Source: an uncultured Alphaproteobacteria bacterium (GTDB lineage Bacteria > Pseudomonadota > Alphaproteobacteria > Rs-D84). From it: DNA of 64,000 bases. The notes beneath the pieces were generated by a model. The model saw nothing but the letters and a program-made list of their open reading frames with translations, had not been told where the DNA came from and searched no databases. The first letter of the stretch is position 1. Every line of letters starts with the position of its first letter. Both the position numbers and the translations under genes were made by a program. Below are positions 41,108-51,000 of the stretch, in pieces. The stretch spans positions 56,916 to 120,915 of the forward strand of contig CALXMC010000005.1 of assembly GCA_944389385.1 (NCBI GenBank). The letters are read 5' to 3'.

Positions 41108-41553
41108 TTTTGTTTTCTGCGAATTGCGAAAAATTCACGCAGCATTTTGGCGGATGTGGCCGCATATTCTGGCAATTGTGTAACAGTCGGTCGCCACAAG
41201 TGTTTGTCGGTTTCATATATTTTTGCGTTATGCGCAATTCCCCCGCCCTTTTCATCCGCGGCCGCATAATAAACGCCGCGAATCCGCGCCAAAGATATGG
41301 CCGTCGCGCACATCGCGCATGGTTCAAGCGTTACATAAATATCACAATCGTCCAAAAATTTGGTTTCCAATTTTTTACACGCGCGGTTAATCGCCACTAT
41401 TTCCGCATGCAGTGTTGGATTTTTTTTCTTTTGAACCTGATTTTCGCCACGCGCGATTATTTTTCCATTACGCACAATAACTGCGCCAATTGGCACATCA
41501 TCGTGTGCCGCGGCACGTAGCGCTGAATTAAAGGCTTGATTCATAAACATCAT
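41095..41553 (-). CDS. tadA: tRNA-specific adenosine deaminase
   Basis: Deaminates A34 to inosine in tRNA-Arg(ACG). The 152-residue protein has the zinc site T-L-H-A-E-I-V-A-I (His ligand and catalytic Glu) and L-E-P-C-A-M-C-A-T-A (two Cys ligands), preceded by V-P-I-G-A-V-I-V-R-N-G and followed by the R-I-R-G-V-Y-Y-A-A-A-D segment. A general cytidine/guanine deaminase is less likely given the PCAMC context. Several Met codons cluster at the start (41553, 41550, 41544); the first is taken. Divergent from rsmD with a 17-base gap. Confidence 0.93.
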   Translation of the reverse strand: MMFMNQAFNSALRAAAHDDVPIGAVIVRNGKIIARGENQVQKKKNPTLHAEIVAINRACKKLETKFLDDCDIYVTLEPCAMCATAISLARIRGVYYAAADEKGGGIAHNAKIYETDKHLWRPTVTQLPEYAATSAKMLREFFAIRRKQKNGE

Positions 41554-41570
41554 GTTGTACAGTTTATATC

Positions 41571-42134
41571 ATGGATTCAAAATTGCAAATTATTTCAGGC
41601 CGTTTTCATGGGCGAAAATTATACCTGCCTGATGGGGCGCGCCCAACCCAGAATCGCGCCCGCGCGGCTTTGTTTAATATGATTGGCGCAAATCTGTTTA
41701 ATCCATGCGATGAATTTGTCGTTTGGGACGCATTCGCCGGCAGTGGCGCATTTGGCATAGAATGTCTGTCACGATACCCAAACGCGCGCGCGATTTTTAC
41801 AGACGTGTCACTCAAATCCATCGAAACAGTGCGCAAAAATTTGGCTTTATTGAATATTGGCGCATCCGCAACAACTGAATTGGTGGACGCCAATATGGCG
41901 GTAAAGAAATATGCCGGCGTGGCGGATTTAATCTTTGTCGATGCGCCATACGATGCCGCAGACTTGGGTGCGTCTTTTGTTCGGGCGGTAACGCGCCGGG
42001 TGCGCACGCGGACTTTTTTGGTATGGGAGCAAGAATCCACAAATTTCACCCCACCCCCGCATGGATGGGAAATTTTGCGCGATAAAACATACGGGCGGGC
42101 GCGTTTTTTGATTATGCAGCGTTGCGACGAATAA
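41571..42134 (+). CDS. rsmD: 16S rRNA (guanine966-N2)-methyltransferase RsmD
   Basis: Methylates G966 of 16S rRNA with S-adenosylmethionine. The 187-residue protein has the N-terminal I-I-S-G-R-F-H-G-R-K-L, the R-P-T-x-x-R-A-R-A-A-L-F-N-M motif, the SAM-binding D-A-F-A-G-S-G-A-F-G-I-E, and catalytic F-V-D-A-P-Y (the usual D-P-P-Y with Ala for the first Pro). A TTGATT plus TACAGT pair (41536-41563) places a start about one base before ATG 41571, another apparently leaderless gene. Confidence 0.92.
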   Translation: MDSKLQIISGRFHGRKLYLPDGARPTQNRARAALFNMIGANLFNPCDEFVVWDAFAGSGAFGIECLSRYPNARAIFTDVSLKSIETVRKNLALLNIGASATTELVDANMAVKKYAGVADLIFVDAPYDAADLGASFVRAVTRRVRTRTFLVWEQESTNFTPPPHGWEILRDKTYGRARFLIMQRCDE

Positions 42135-42139
42135 AAACC

Positions 42140-42168
42140 TTGATTTTTCAAAGATTTTGGTAAATAAT
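42140..42168 (+). promoter_or_regulatory. Candidate rplY promoter
   Basis: TTGATT (42140-42145), 17-base spacer, AATAAT (42163-42168). The leader of about 60 bases that follows contains a 7-base-pair hairpin (GCGCAAC/GTTGCGC, 42176-42199) and the AAAAGGAC ribosome-binding site. Confidence 0.45.
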
Positions 42169-42232
42169 ATGCGCCGCGCAACACCCTTGGAGGTTGCGCA
42201 CACAACGAAACTTGATATAAAAAGGACAAAAA

Positions 42233-42880
42233 ATGGCAATTAAATTAAAAGCAGAAATTCGCAACGCTGCCGGCAAGGGGGCCGCACGTAGCATTCGTAG
42301 AAGCAAAAACATACCCGCCGTTATTTATGGCGAGAAAAAATCCCCTGTTGCAATTGAATTGAACGGTCGTGATTTTGAAATGTTGCTGCAAACGCCCAGT
42401 TTGCGTACGAAATTATTTGAAATAGATACCGCAAATGGCCAAGAAGACGCCATGTTGATGGATATCCAGTATCATCCCGTCAGCGACAATGTTATGCACG
42501 TTGATTTCAAACGTATTGACGTTAAGAAACCTGTTAATGTAAGTGTGCCGGTCGAAGTTATCAACGTTGAAACATCGCGTGGTATTAAAATGGGCGGCGT
42601 GTTGAACTTTGCGGTGCGTAAAGTTGCCCTGCGCGGTTTGGTTCATGACATTCCGGAAAAAATCACGATCGATTTGGCAAATTTGAACATTGGCGATTCG
42701 GTTCATGGTTCTGATTTGGTTTTGCCGGCGGGCGTTGAATTGGGTCTGCATCAGGCTGAATTGGCATTCGCGACAATCGGTGGTAAAATGGCCGACGAAG
42801 ATACGCCAAAGGCGGCTGCGGCGACTGCTGCACCGGCTGCGGCGGCAACACCGGCCACAGACGCAGGCGAAAAGAAATAA
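42233..42880 (+). CDS. rplY: 50S ribosomal protein L25 (CTC form)
   Basis: 5S-rRNA-binding ribosomal protein in its long general-stress (CTC) form. The 215-residue product has the L25 domain (A-A-R-S-I-R-R-S-K-N-I-P-A-V-I-Y-G, then H-V-D-F-K-R-I) and the second beta-sandwich (V-E-L-G-L-H-Q-A-E), followed by an Ala/Thr/Pro-rich flexible tail ending G-E-K-K. A Shine-Dalgarno AAAAGGAC precedes ATG 42233. The gene has its own terminator. The leader hairpin may allow autoregulation; this is speculation. Confidence 0.94.
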   Translation: MAIKLKAEIRNAAGKGAARSIRRSKNIPAVIYGEKKSPVAIELNGRDFEMLLQTPSLRTKLFEIDTANGQEDAMLMDIQYHPVSDNVMHVDFKRIDVKKPVNVSVPVEVINVETSRGIKMGGVLNFAVRKVALRGLVHDIPEKITIDLANLNIGDSVHGSDLVLPAGVELGLHQAELAFATIGGKMADEDTPKAAAATAAPAAAATPATDAGEKK

Positions 42881-42901
42881 TATTTTCGCAAATAAAATTA
42901 A

Positions 42902-42924
42902 ACCGTCCGTTTGGGCGGTTTTTT
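42902..42924 (+). terminator. Intrinsic terminator of rplY
   Basis: Hairpin ACCGTCC/GGGCGGT (42902-42919) with one G-U pair, followed by a T run. Confidence 0.8.
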
Positions 42925-42946
42925 GTTATTATTTTTTTCCTGTGGC

Positions 42947-42975
42947 CTTGAAATGATATTTATTATTCACTATAT
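42947..42975 (+). promoter_or_regulatory. Candidate heat-shock (sigma32-type) promoter of dnaK
   Basis: CTTG (42947-42950), 18-base spacer, ACTATAT (42969-42975), close to the alphaproteobacterial RpoH pattern CTTG-N17/18-CYTATNT. It precedes a leader of about 30 bases with GAAGGAG before the dnaK ATG. Confidence 0.5.
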
Positions 42976-43014
42976 GGTATGCAGCGAAAAAACAGTTTTG
43001 AAGGAGTGAAAAAA

Positions 43015-44919
43015 ATGGCAAAAGTATTAGGTATCGATTTGGGTACAACGAATTCCGCCATGGCGTTCATGGACGGTTCAGATCCCAAAATCATCGAAAA
43101 TTCCGAAGGTCAACGCACAACCCCATCTGTGGTTGCGATGACGTCGGGTGGTGAACAATTGGTTGGCATTACGGCCAAGAATCAGGCTGTGACAAATCCT
43201 GAAAACACCATATATGAAATAAAACGCTTGATGGGTTTGCGTTTTGACAGTCCGGCGGTTAAAGAAATTGCCGGCCGCGTGCCGTATAAAATTGTAGCGG
43301 GCGACAACGGCGACGCTTGGGTTGAAATCGATGGCAAAAAATACGCACCGTCCCAGATTTCAGCCATGATTTTGGCGAAATTAAAGAAAGATGCCGAATC
43401 GTATTTGGGCGAAACGATTACAGATGCAGTTATTACTGTGCCGGCTTATTTTAACGATTCCCAACGCCAGGCAACAAAAGATGCCGGTCGTATTGCAGGA
43501 TTAAACGTTCTGCGTATTGTTAACGAACCGACTGCGGCCGCGTTGGCATACGGAATGGATAAAAATAAAAACGGCACCATTGCAGTCTATGACTTGGGTG
43601 GCGGCACGTTTGATATTTCCATTTTGGAAATCGTTGATGGTGTGTTCGAAGTAAAATCTACGAACGGTGATACGGCATTGGGCGGTTCTGATTTTGATGC
43701 GCGTATTTTGAAGCATTTAATTGACGAATTCAAATCCCAGACTGGGATTGACCTGTCCAATGATAAGTTGGCATTGCAACGGTTAAAAGAAGCCGCCGAG
43801 AAAGCCAAAATCGAATTATCGTCGAAAACATCGACTGATATTAACCTGCCGTTTTTGACGGCGGATGCGACGGGACCAAAACATTTCAATACAACGCTGA
43901 CACGCGCCAAGTTGGAATCTTTGGTTGATGATTTGATTCAGAAAACCATTGAACCATGTCGCAAAGCATTAAAAGACGCCGGTTTGGATAAATCCCAGAT
44001 TAACGAAGTTATCTTGGTCGGTGGGCAAACACGTATGCCAAAGGTTCAAGAAACCGTCAAAGAATTCTTTGGTCGCGACCCGCATAAGGGTGTGAATCCC
44101 GATGAAGTCGTTGCGTTGGGTGCTGCGATTCAGGGCGGCGTGTTAAAGGGCGATGTAAAAGACGTTCTGTTATTGGATGTGACGCCATTGTCTTTGGGTA
44201 TTGAAACTTTGGGTGGTGTATTTACGCGCTTGATCGATCGTAACACAACAATCCCGACAAAAAAGTCACAAATATTCAGCACGGCCGAAGATAATCAGTC
44301 CGCTGTTACAATTCGCGTATTCCAGGGCGAACGCGATATGGCCGCCGATAATAAATTGTTGGGGCAATTTAATTTGGAAGGCATCGCACCCGCACCGCGC
44401 GGAATGCCCCAGATCGAGGTCTCGTTCGACATCGACGCGAACGGCATCGTGCATGTGTCCGCCAAAGACAAAGGTACTGGCAAAGAACAGGCAATTTCAA
44501 TTAAATCCGACGGTGGTTTAAGCGAAGAAGAAATCAAACGTATGGTTGATGAAGCCGCCGCCAATGCCGACGCAGATAAAAAGAAACGCGAACTGGCCGA
44601 GGCGAAAAACAATGCCGAAACCGCCGTCTTTACAGTCGAAAAGGCTTTGAAAGAACACGGCGACAAAATCAGCGCGGACGAAAAGAAAGCTATCGAAGAT
44701 GCGAAAAAAGAACTGTCCGACGAATTGGCAAAATCCGATGCCACGGCGGAAAGTTTGAAAGCCAAGACAGATGCGCTGACTGAAAAGTCTATGAAACTGG
44801 GCGAGGCTGTATATAAAGCATCCCAGGAAGCGGCGCAACAATCGTCTGAATCCGGCGAGTCCAAGGACAAGCCAAACGATGACGATACGCGTGACGCGGA
44901 TTTTTCTGAAAAGAAATAA
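43015..44919 (+). CDS. dnaK: Hsp70 chaperone DnaK
   Basis: ATP-dependent chaperone for protein folding and heat-shock control. The 634-residue protein starts [15 protein letters not shown], and has [22 protein letters not shown] (phosphate 2), V-G-G-Q-T-R-M-P and the linker [13 protein letters not shown]. The substrate domain and the helical lid are complete, ending in a disordered Asp/Lys/Ser-rich tail. ATG 43015 is used because GAAGGAG precedes it. No dnaJ or grpE follows, so the usual dnaKJ pairing is broken. Confidence 0.98.
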   Translation: MAKVLGIDLGTTNSAMAFMDGSDPKIIENSEGQRTTPSVVAMTSGGEQLVGITAKNQAVTNPENTIYEIKRLMGLRFDSPAVKEIAGRVPYKIVAGDNGDAWVEIDGKKYAPSQISAMILAKLKKDAESYLGETITDAVITVPAYFNDSQRQATKDAGRIAGLNVLRIVNEPTAAALAYGMDKNKNGTIAVYDLGGGTFDISILEIVDGVFEVKSTNGDTALGGSDFDARILKHLIDEFKSQTGIDLSNDKLALQRLKEAAEKAKIELSSKTSTDINLPFLTADATGPKHFNTTLTRAKLESLVDDLIQKTIEPCRKALKDAGLDKSQINEVILVGGQTRMPKVQETVKEFFGRDPHKGVNPDEVVALGAAIQGGVLKGDVKDVLLLDVTPLSLGIETLGGVFTRLIDRNTTIPTKKSQIFSTAEDNQSAVTIRVFQGERDMAADNKLLGQFNLEGIAPAPRGMPQIEVSFDIDANGIVHVSAKDKGTGKEQAISIKSDGGLSEEEIKRMVDEAAANADADKKKRELAEAKNNAETAVFTVEKALKEHGDKISADEKKAIEDAKKELSDELAKSDATAESLKAKTDALTEKSMKLGEAVYKASQEAAQQSSESGESKDKPNDDDTRDADFSEKK

Positions 44920-44921
44920 AG

Positions 44922-44946
44922 AACGGGGCATCTGCCCCGTTCTTTT
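44922..44946 (+). terminator. Intrinsic terminator of dnaK
   Basis: Hairpin AACGGGGCA/TGCCCCGTT (44922-44941) followed by CTTTTTG. Confidence 0.85.
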
Positions 44947-45036
44947 TGTTATTTATTTTTTTCATTGAACACCATCTGTCAAAAATCATTTTTTGTAAAA
45001 AAATTCAAAATAAATAAAAATTTATTACTTTTTTGC

Positions 45037-45066
45037 TTGCACTATATCGCGTTTTTTTTCTAGAAT
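45037..45066 (+). promoter_or_regulatory. Promoter of the giant secreted protein gene
   Basis: TTGCAC (45037-45042), 18-base spacer with a run of eight Ts, TAGAAT (45061-45066). Transcription near 45073 gives a 16-base leader carrying AGAGAGGA, a strong ribosome-binding site. This rules out the upstream in-frame ATG at 45065. Confidence 0.55.
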
Positions 45067-45088
45067 GAATTATAAAAGAGAGGAAAAC

Positions 45089-48000
45089 ATGGGGAAAAAT
45101 CGTAGATTTCTGGGCTTTTTAGCATCTTTGGTCGTTATCGCTTTTGTCGGTAATGCCGCGGCAGTTGAGGGATACTTGTGTGAAAGAAATTACGTTCAGT
45201 GTAATGCGAATTACTATCTGGCGGGCACAGATATCAAAACTTGTAAGGCATGCGGCGCGAATTCTACGACCAGCGGCGGAAAGGCATCAACATGTACTTG
45301 TAACACGGGATACACTGCGGACGGTACGCCCGGCGGTTCAAAAACATCCACCACTGGGTGTAGAATAATCACAGTACATTGTGACGCAGGCGAATATTTG
45401 CCAGCGGGTGCCACGGCATGCGAGACTTGTCCCGCCAACAGTTGGTGCGCAGACAGCACAGATTATACTTACAATGCGTCCCAGGATCAGGGTATTACCG
45501 GAACCTGCCTGCTTACCGCAGGATACGCATCTGACGCGGGCAGTACATCTTTTGAGGACTGTATACGCGATTGTGAAAGCAACTGTTCCGGCAATGACAC
45601 GGCTGCCTGTCCTGAAAACTCGACATGTACATACGATACGGATAAAAAATACCCCGGTACCCAGAATTGTACAAATGCGGCATGTTCCACCGCCAGCACA
45701 TGCAGCGGCAGTGGTCTGTGTCCAATGGAATCATTCTCGTGTAATCCGAATCACTACAAGACCGGTGACGCATGTAATGCATGTGGCGAAAATTCAAGCT
45801 CTTTGGGCGGCGACGTTACAACATGTACTTGTACCACGGGATACAGCGCGGATGGTACGCCCGACGGTGCAACAACATCCACCAATGGATGCCAAATAAT
45901 CACAGTACATTGTGATGCAGGCAAATATTTGCCAGCGGGTGCCACGGCATGCGCGACTTGTACCGCGGGCAATTACTGCGAAGGTGGGCAATTTGAATAT
46001 AATAACGATGAGGATCAAGGACTGACAGGTTGTCCAGAAAATTATAAGAATTCCGACGCGGGTGCCAAAATGATAACCCAGTGTTACAGTGATACTAAAA
46101 AGCGTCCGTGGACCGGAGACCAAGTTAGTTGTTCAACTCCGGGTGGATGCGATGACGATAAGACGGAATGTTTGAGCTGCTCTGTTGACCCCTGTGAATA
46201 TGTCGCGTATTCCAATAATGATGGTACGGGTGACGGTGCAGTTAAAGGCGATGGATGCACGACAAATAATGCTCCATGCTATCAGCCTATCAGTTACGTA
46301 GAAGCATTGGCAAATTATTATGTTAGCGGAACAGCTTGTTATGAGTGTTCGGACGACTATCCGCTTTCTGCCGGTGGTGATATAAGTGAAGACTATTGTT
46401 ATAAAAATGCGACACTTACGGGTTTGCAGTTTCAGGGCGACACGCCAGAAAATTGTGCCAGTGTTACGCAATGGGACACAAGTTCTTGTACCCCCACTGG
46501 TTGCACGTACAAGGATTATAAAAATGCGCCGGATGAAACATGCACACCAACCGATTGTACGATGGATCCGTTGTCGGTAACGGCATCCGGTGGATATTAT
46601 GTCGATGGTATAACCTGTGAAGATTGTCCGGCTGAGTATCCGTTGTCCGCGAACCCGAATTCTGGGGGAATAAGTCAGTGTTATAAAAACTGTACAAAAG
46701 CCTGCACCAAACCAACCTGTCCTGAGAATGCAAGTTGTGATTATGAAGAAACATCCACGTCTGGCGTACAGTATTACAATGGTTCATGCAATGCGGCGGA
46801 CTCGACATGCGATATGACAATCAATTGCGATTCTGGATACGAACTGTCGCAAAACGGGACATCTTGTGAACCGATTAAATATCAGGCTTCATTCAGTTGT
46901 GGCACCGGTGCGACGGGTAATGCGCCGGGTTCCCAAAGCCCGCAATATAGTAAAGACTTCACATGGCCGGACAGAGGCGATTGTAAAAAGCAAGGCAATA
47001 CATTTGCGGGTTGGTCGGATGGTTCAATTACTGTCCAAGGTAGCGAAGAACGTACATGGAACTATACAGAAAACGTTACCTTTACGGCCGTATGGGAACC
47101 GTGTGACGACACGTCAGGGGCGGGTACGTGTGATTGTCCATCCACCCATCGTCCAAATGGTTCGGGCGCATGTGAAAGTTGCACTCTGCAATGTGCAACC
47201 GAATATCCCGAATACCCAAATGGTTCGTTCGATGCTTGCAAATCTGAAGATCCGGGCGATATTTGTAACCGAGCATGCGTTGTTGCGGATATGGGTGAAG
47301 AATCGACCGCAAAAGTTCAGGGGTTTGTATACCAAAGTGGCACGATGGACTGCGATGCCGTTACCTGTAACGAAGGCTATTATCTGACGGGCGGTGAAAA
47401 AGGCCGAACTGTGTGCGAAGTTTGCGTTCCGAATGCAACATGTCCGGGTGGTGACGAACCATTTGTCTGCGATTTTGGATACAGACTGAACAGCACCGGT
47501 GACAGATGCGAACCTGAAGAAATCTATATTACTTTGAATAAAAACGGTGGTACAGGTACCGTTAACGGTGTTACGGGAACGTCAGATTCCTATACAACAT
47601 GTGGGTATGATAACCCATGTAGCCTTCCAACAGTAGGAGACGACTTGACACGTGTTGGCTATGCCTTTACCGGTTGGGGAACAGAACCAAGTTGTACAAG
47701 TGGTTCATATCGGTTTCAATTTGGCTCGACATATGACGAAGTGTTCAGAGACGATGGGTTCAACTTGACAATGTATGCTTGTTGGTCTCAGACAGCTGAA
47801 CAGTGTCAATTGGGTAAATATTACAATGGTACCAATCACGTGGATTGCCCGGTGGGATATGTATGTCCCGGTACAGGGTCTGCCAATATTGGAACACCGG
47901 GATGCAGCGAAAAATGTCCAGGTGAAGGTACCACAAGCACCACAGGTGCAACTGAATATGAACAGTGCTTTGTAACCTGCCCGGCGTTGGATGACAGTGG

Positions 48001-51000
48001 CAGAAACGGTACTACGTCCAGTGTTAACAGTAACGAGTTCTGGAATGGTGAAGAGTATCCGACATGTACGTATAAAATCAGCTGTAACGCGGGGTACGTT
48101 GCCACAGGACAAAAGACCGCGAATCCGACGTGTGAACAATGCAACGAGGGCGAAATTTGTCCGGGTGGTGAAAGTGACAAACCATCGAGTACATGTCCAG
48201 ACGGCGGTACATCCGCAGCCGGTGCATCCAGTATCGAACAATGTTACAAGACATGTGATAAGTTGGATGACAGCGACAGACATGGTACGACATCGTTCTC
48301 GGACGCTGTGAAGGATGGTAAAGCGTATCACACAGGAACTGCGTATACAACATGTACGTATGAAATTGACTGCGACGAGGGGTATACGTCAAGTAACAGC
48401 CCGGGAACCGATCCAACATGTACTTGGGATTCCGATTGTCCAGACGACAGTTACTGTGACACGGATGGTCCGCATGAATGTCCACAAACCCCAGATGGTA
48501 CACCTGGTTCCACCGCGGATACCGGTGCGAGTGCGATAACAGATTGTTATTATACATGTCCGGTCAAACAGCCGGACACGGGTACCGAAAGTATTACGAA
48601 CGTCCAGGAAACGGTTTCTTATAGTTCTGGTGACCGGTCGTATCCGACATGTACATATCATGTCACCTGCGCGGCGGGGCATGTGGTCGCGGCTGGTACG
48701 CAAGACACGGCAAACGCACATTGCGAACCGTGTAAAGATGGCGATAATTGCCCGGGTGGCGATGAAGAGATTCCAGGTGGGGATCCAGACCCCTGCCCCG
48801 AGGGTTATTACTGCGAAAACGGTGTACCAAAACAATGTCCGGAGGGCGGTACGTCAGAAGAAGGGTCATCGGACATCACGGATTGCTTTGCACCGTGCAA
48901 TGAAACTCCGACGGTTGATAATGCGACCGAAGTTGAGTCGACCGGTGCGAAGTACTATAGTACATCCAGTGGAGGATATCCGGCATGTACGTACAATGTT
49001 ACATGTAAAGAGAATTACATTCCGGGCACTCCAAATCCGTCGGCCAAACCGAGTTGCGTTTATGATAGCGGTGAATGTCCGCCAGGGTCTTGGTGTGATC
49101 CAGATGAAGGAGGTGGAGAACCTCAGCCATGCCCAGATGGTGGTACGTCCGATGCCGGCGCAACGGCAATTACACAGTGCTATGTTTTGTGTAGTCGCAC
49201 GATCGCAAATGGTACGCTGACGGCAAACCCAAAACGGCAATATTATAGTGGAACTGCATATCCGGCATGTAAGTATACTGCGTATTGCGATGCGGGGTAT
49301 GTGGTCGATGGGGAGCAAGGCACGCCAGACGTATCTTGCAGAGAGTGCGACGAGGGCGATTATTGCCCGGGTGGTGGTGATGATGAACCACAGGCATGTC
49401 CAGACGGTGGTACATCCGCAGCCGGTGCATCCAGTATCGAACAATGTTACAAGACATGTCCTGCGACGATACCCGTCACCAATGCGGTTAATGATGTGGC
49501 AAATAAGACCGGTGACGCTTACTATGACACAGGCATCAGTGACTATGCCCAGTGTAAATATAAGGTGACGTGTGACGAAGGGTATAAGCCACAAAACAGC
49601 CCAGGACCAAATCCAACCTGTGAGTGGGAAAATCCAGACGACTGTCCAGAAGATTATTATTGTCCTCCGGAATCACCTGAACCAATTCAGTGTCCGGAAG
49701 ACGAAAATGGTAATCACGGGCATACCGATGGTGGCGCAACATCTGTAACCCAGTGCTATCACATATATGATCCGTATGATGGGTTCCAACATGGTACAGC
49801 ATCGGCGAAGTGCAATTATCAGACCGGAACGCAGAAATACGACTGGTGTAATGTGGATGAGGTGTATACGTGTGATGCTGGGTATCATTACTTGGCAGGG
49901 TTAAGTTGCTCGCCAGTTAGCAGCGGATACTACAGCCCAGAAAGGGAAACAGATCAGACGCAATGTCCGGCGAAGCCTGATGGAAATTATGCGGGTGTTG
50001 CATCCATCGAATACGCCGATGACGTGACGGATTGCTATATGCCGTGTGAGATAACTGTGGCGAATTCGTCGACGGTTGCAGCCCAAGAGGAAACTGTGCC
50101 CGCAATCAGCACGACTGAATACAAGGCATGCGTATTCCACATTACCTGTAAAGACGGCTATACCCCAGTTGGCGACGGCACGTCAAACCCATCGTGCAAA
50201 GCGAATGAGTATACGGTGACGTTGGATAAGAACGGAGGTACAGGCAGTACGCCCGCATCTGTGAAGTGCACATTCGGCAGTGAATGCGAATTGCCATCCA
50301 TGAGTGGATTAACCCGCCCAGGATATGGCTTTACCGATCAACCCAGATGGTGCACCAACCCAGATGGTACAGGTACTTGCTACTATGCGGGTCAGGCTAC
50401 GTCCACCAATATATCGGCGACAGGTACAGATACCACATTGTATGCAGCATGGGTACCAAATGTGTATACCATTAACCTGGATCATAATGATGCCAATACA
50501 AATGGCGCACCGGGTACTGTGTATCTGAAATACGCAACCGGATGGTTCAGTAACAAAGGCGCAACAACCGGCATAACCAAACTGACAACTTTGCCAACAA
50601 AGTCTGGTTATGACTTCGCTGGGTATTACAGCGCCAAGACAAGCGGTGTCCAGGTTATAGGTTCCGATGGCGCGTTCGTGACGGGCGGAAATGCACTGAC
50701 GTTCACGACGACTGAACCGACGACTGTATACGCCATGTGGTCCGCAGGAACGACCCATTGCGATGCCGGCACATACTATACCGGAACGGGCGTATCGTGC
50801 GCAGAATGTACCGCGGGTAACTTCTGTCCGGGCGGCGATTTTGGAACAGGTTCTGGCGTGGGCGGATTGAATTCGTGCCCGAACGGCGGAACGTCCAATG
50901 CAGGTGCCGCATCCAGTGCAGAGTGCTTTAAGACGGGATTGGCGTACGAAGCAGAACACGGTTCTGGTACCCAGACGTGCAAATGGAGTGAAGGAAGTTC

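Noticed and set aside
47705..49594. Several long minus-strand open frames across the giant gene
   Set aside because: They mirror the repetitive Cys codons of the plus-strand gene (giving Thr/Cys/Ile-rich or His/Tyr-rich products) and lack starts with ribosome-binding sites.
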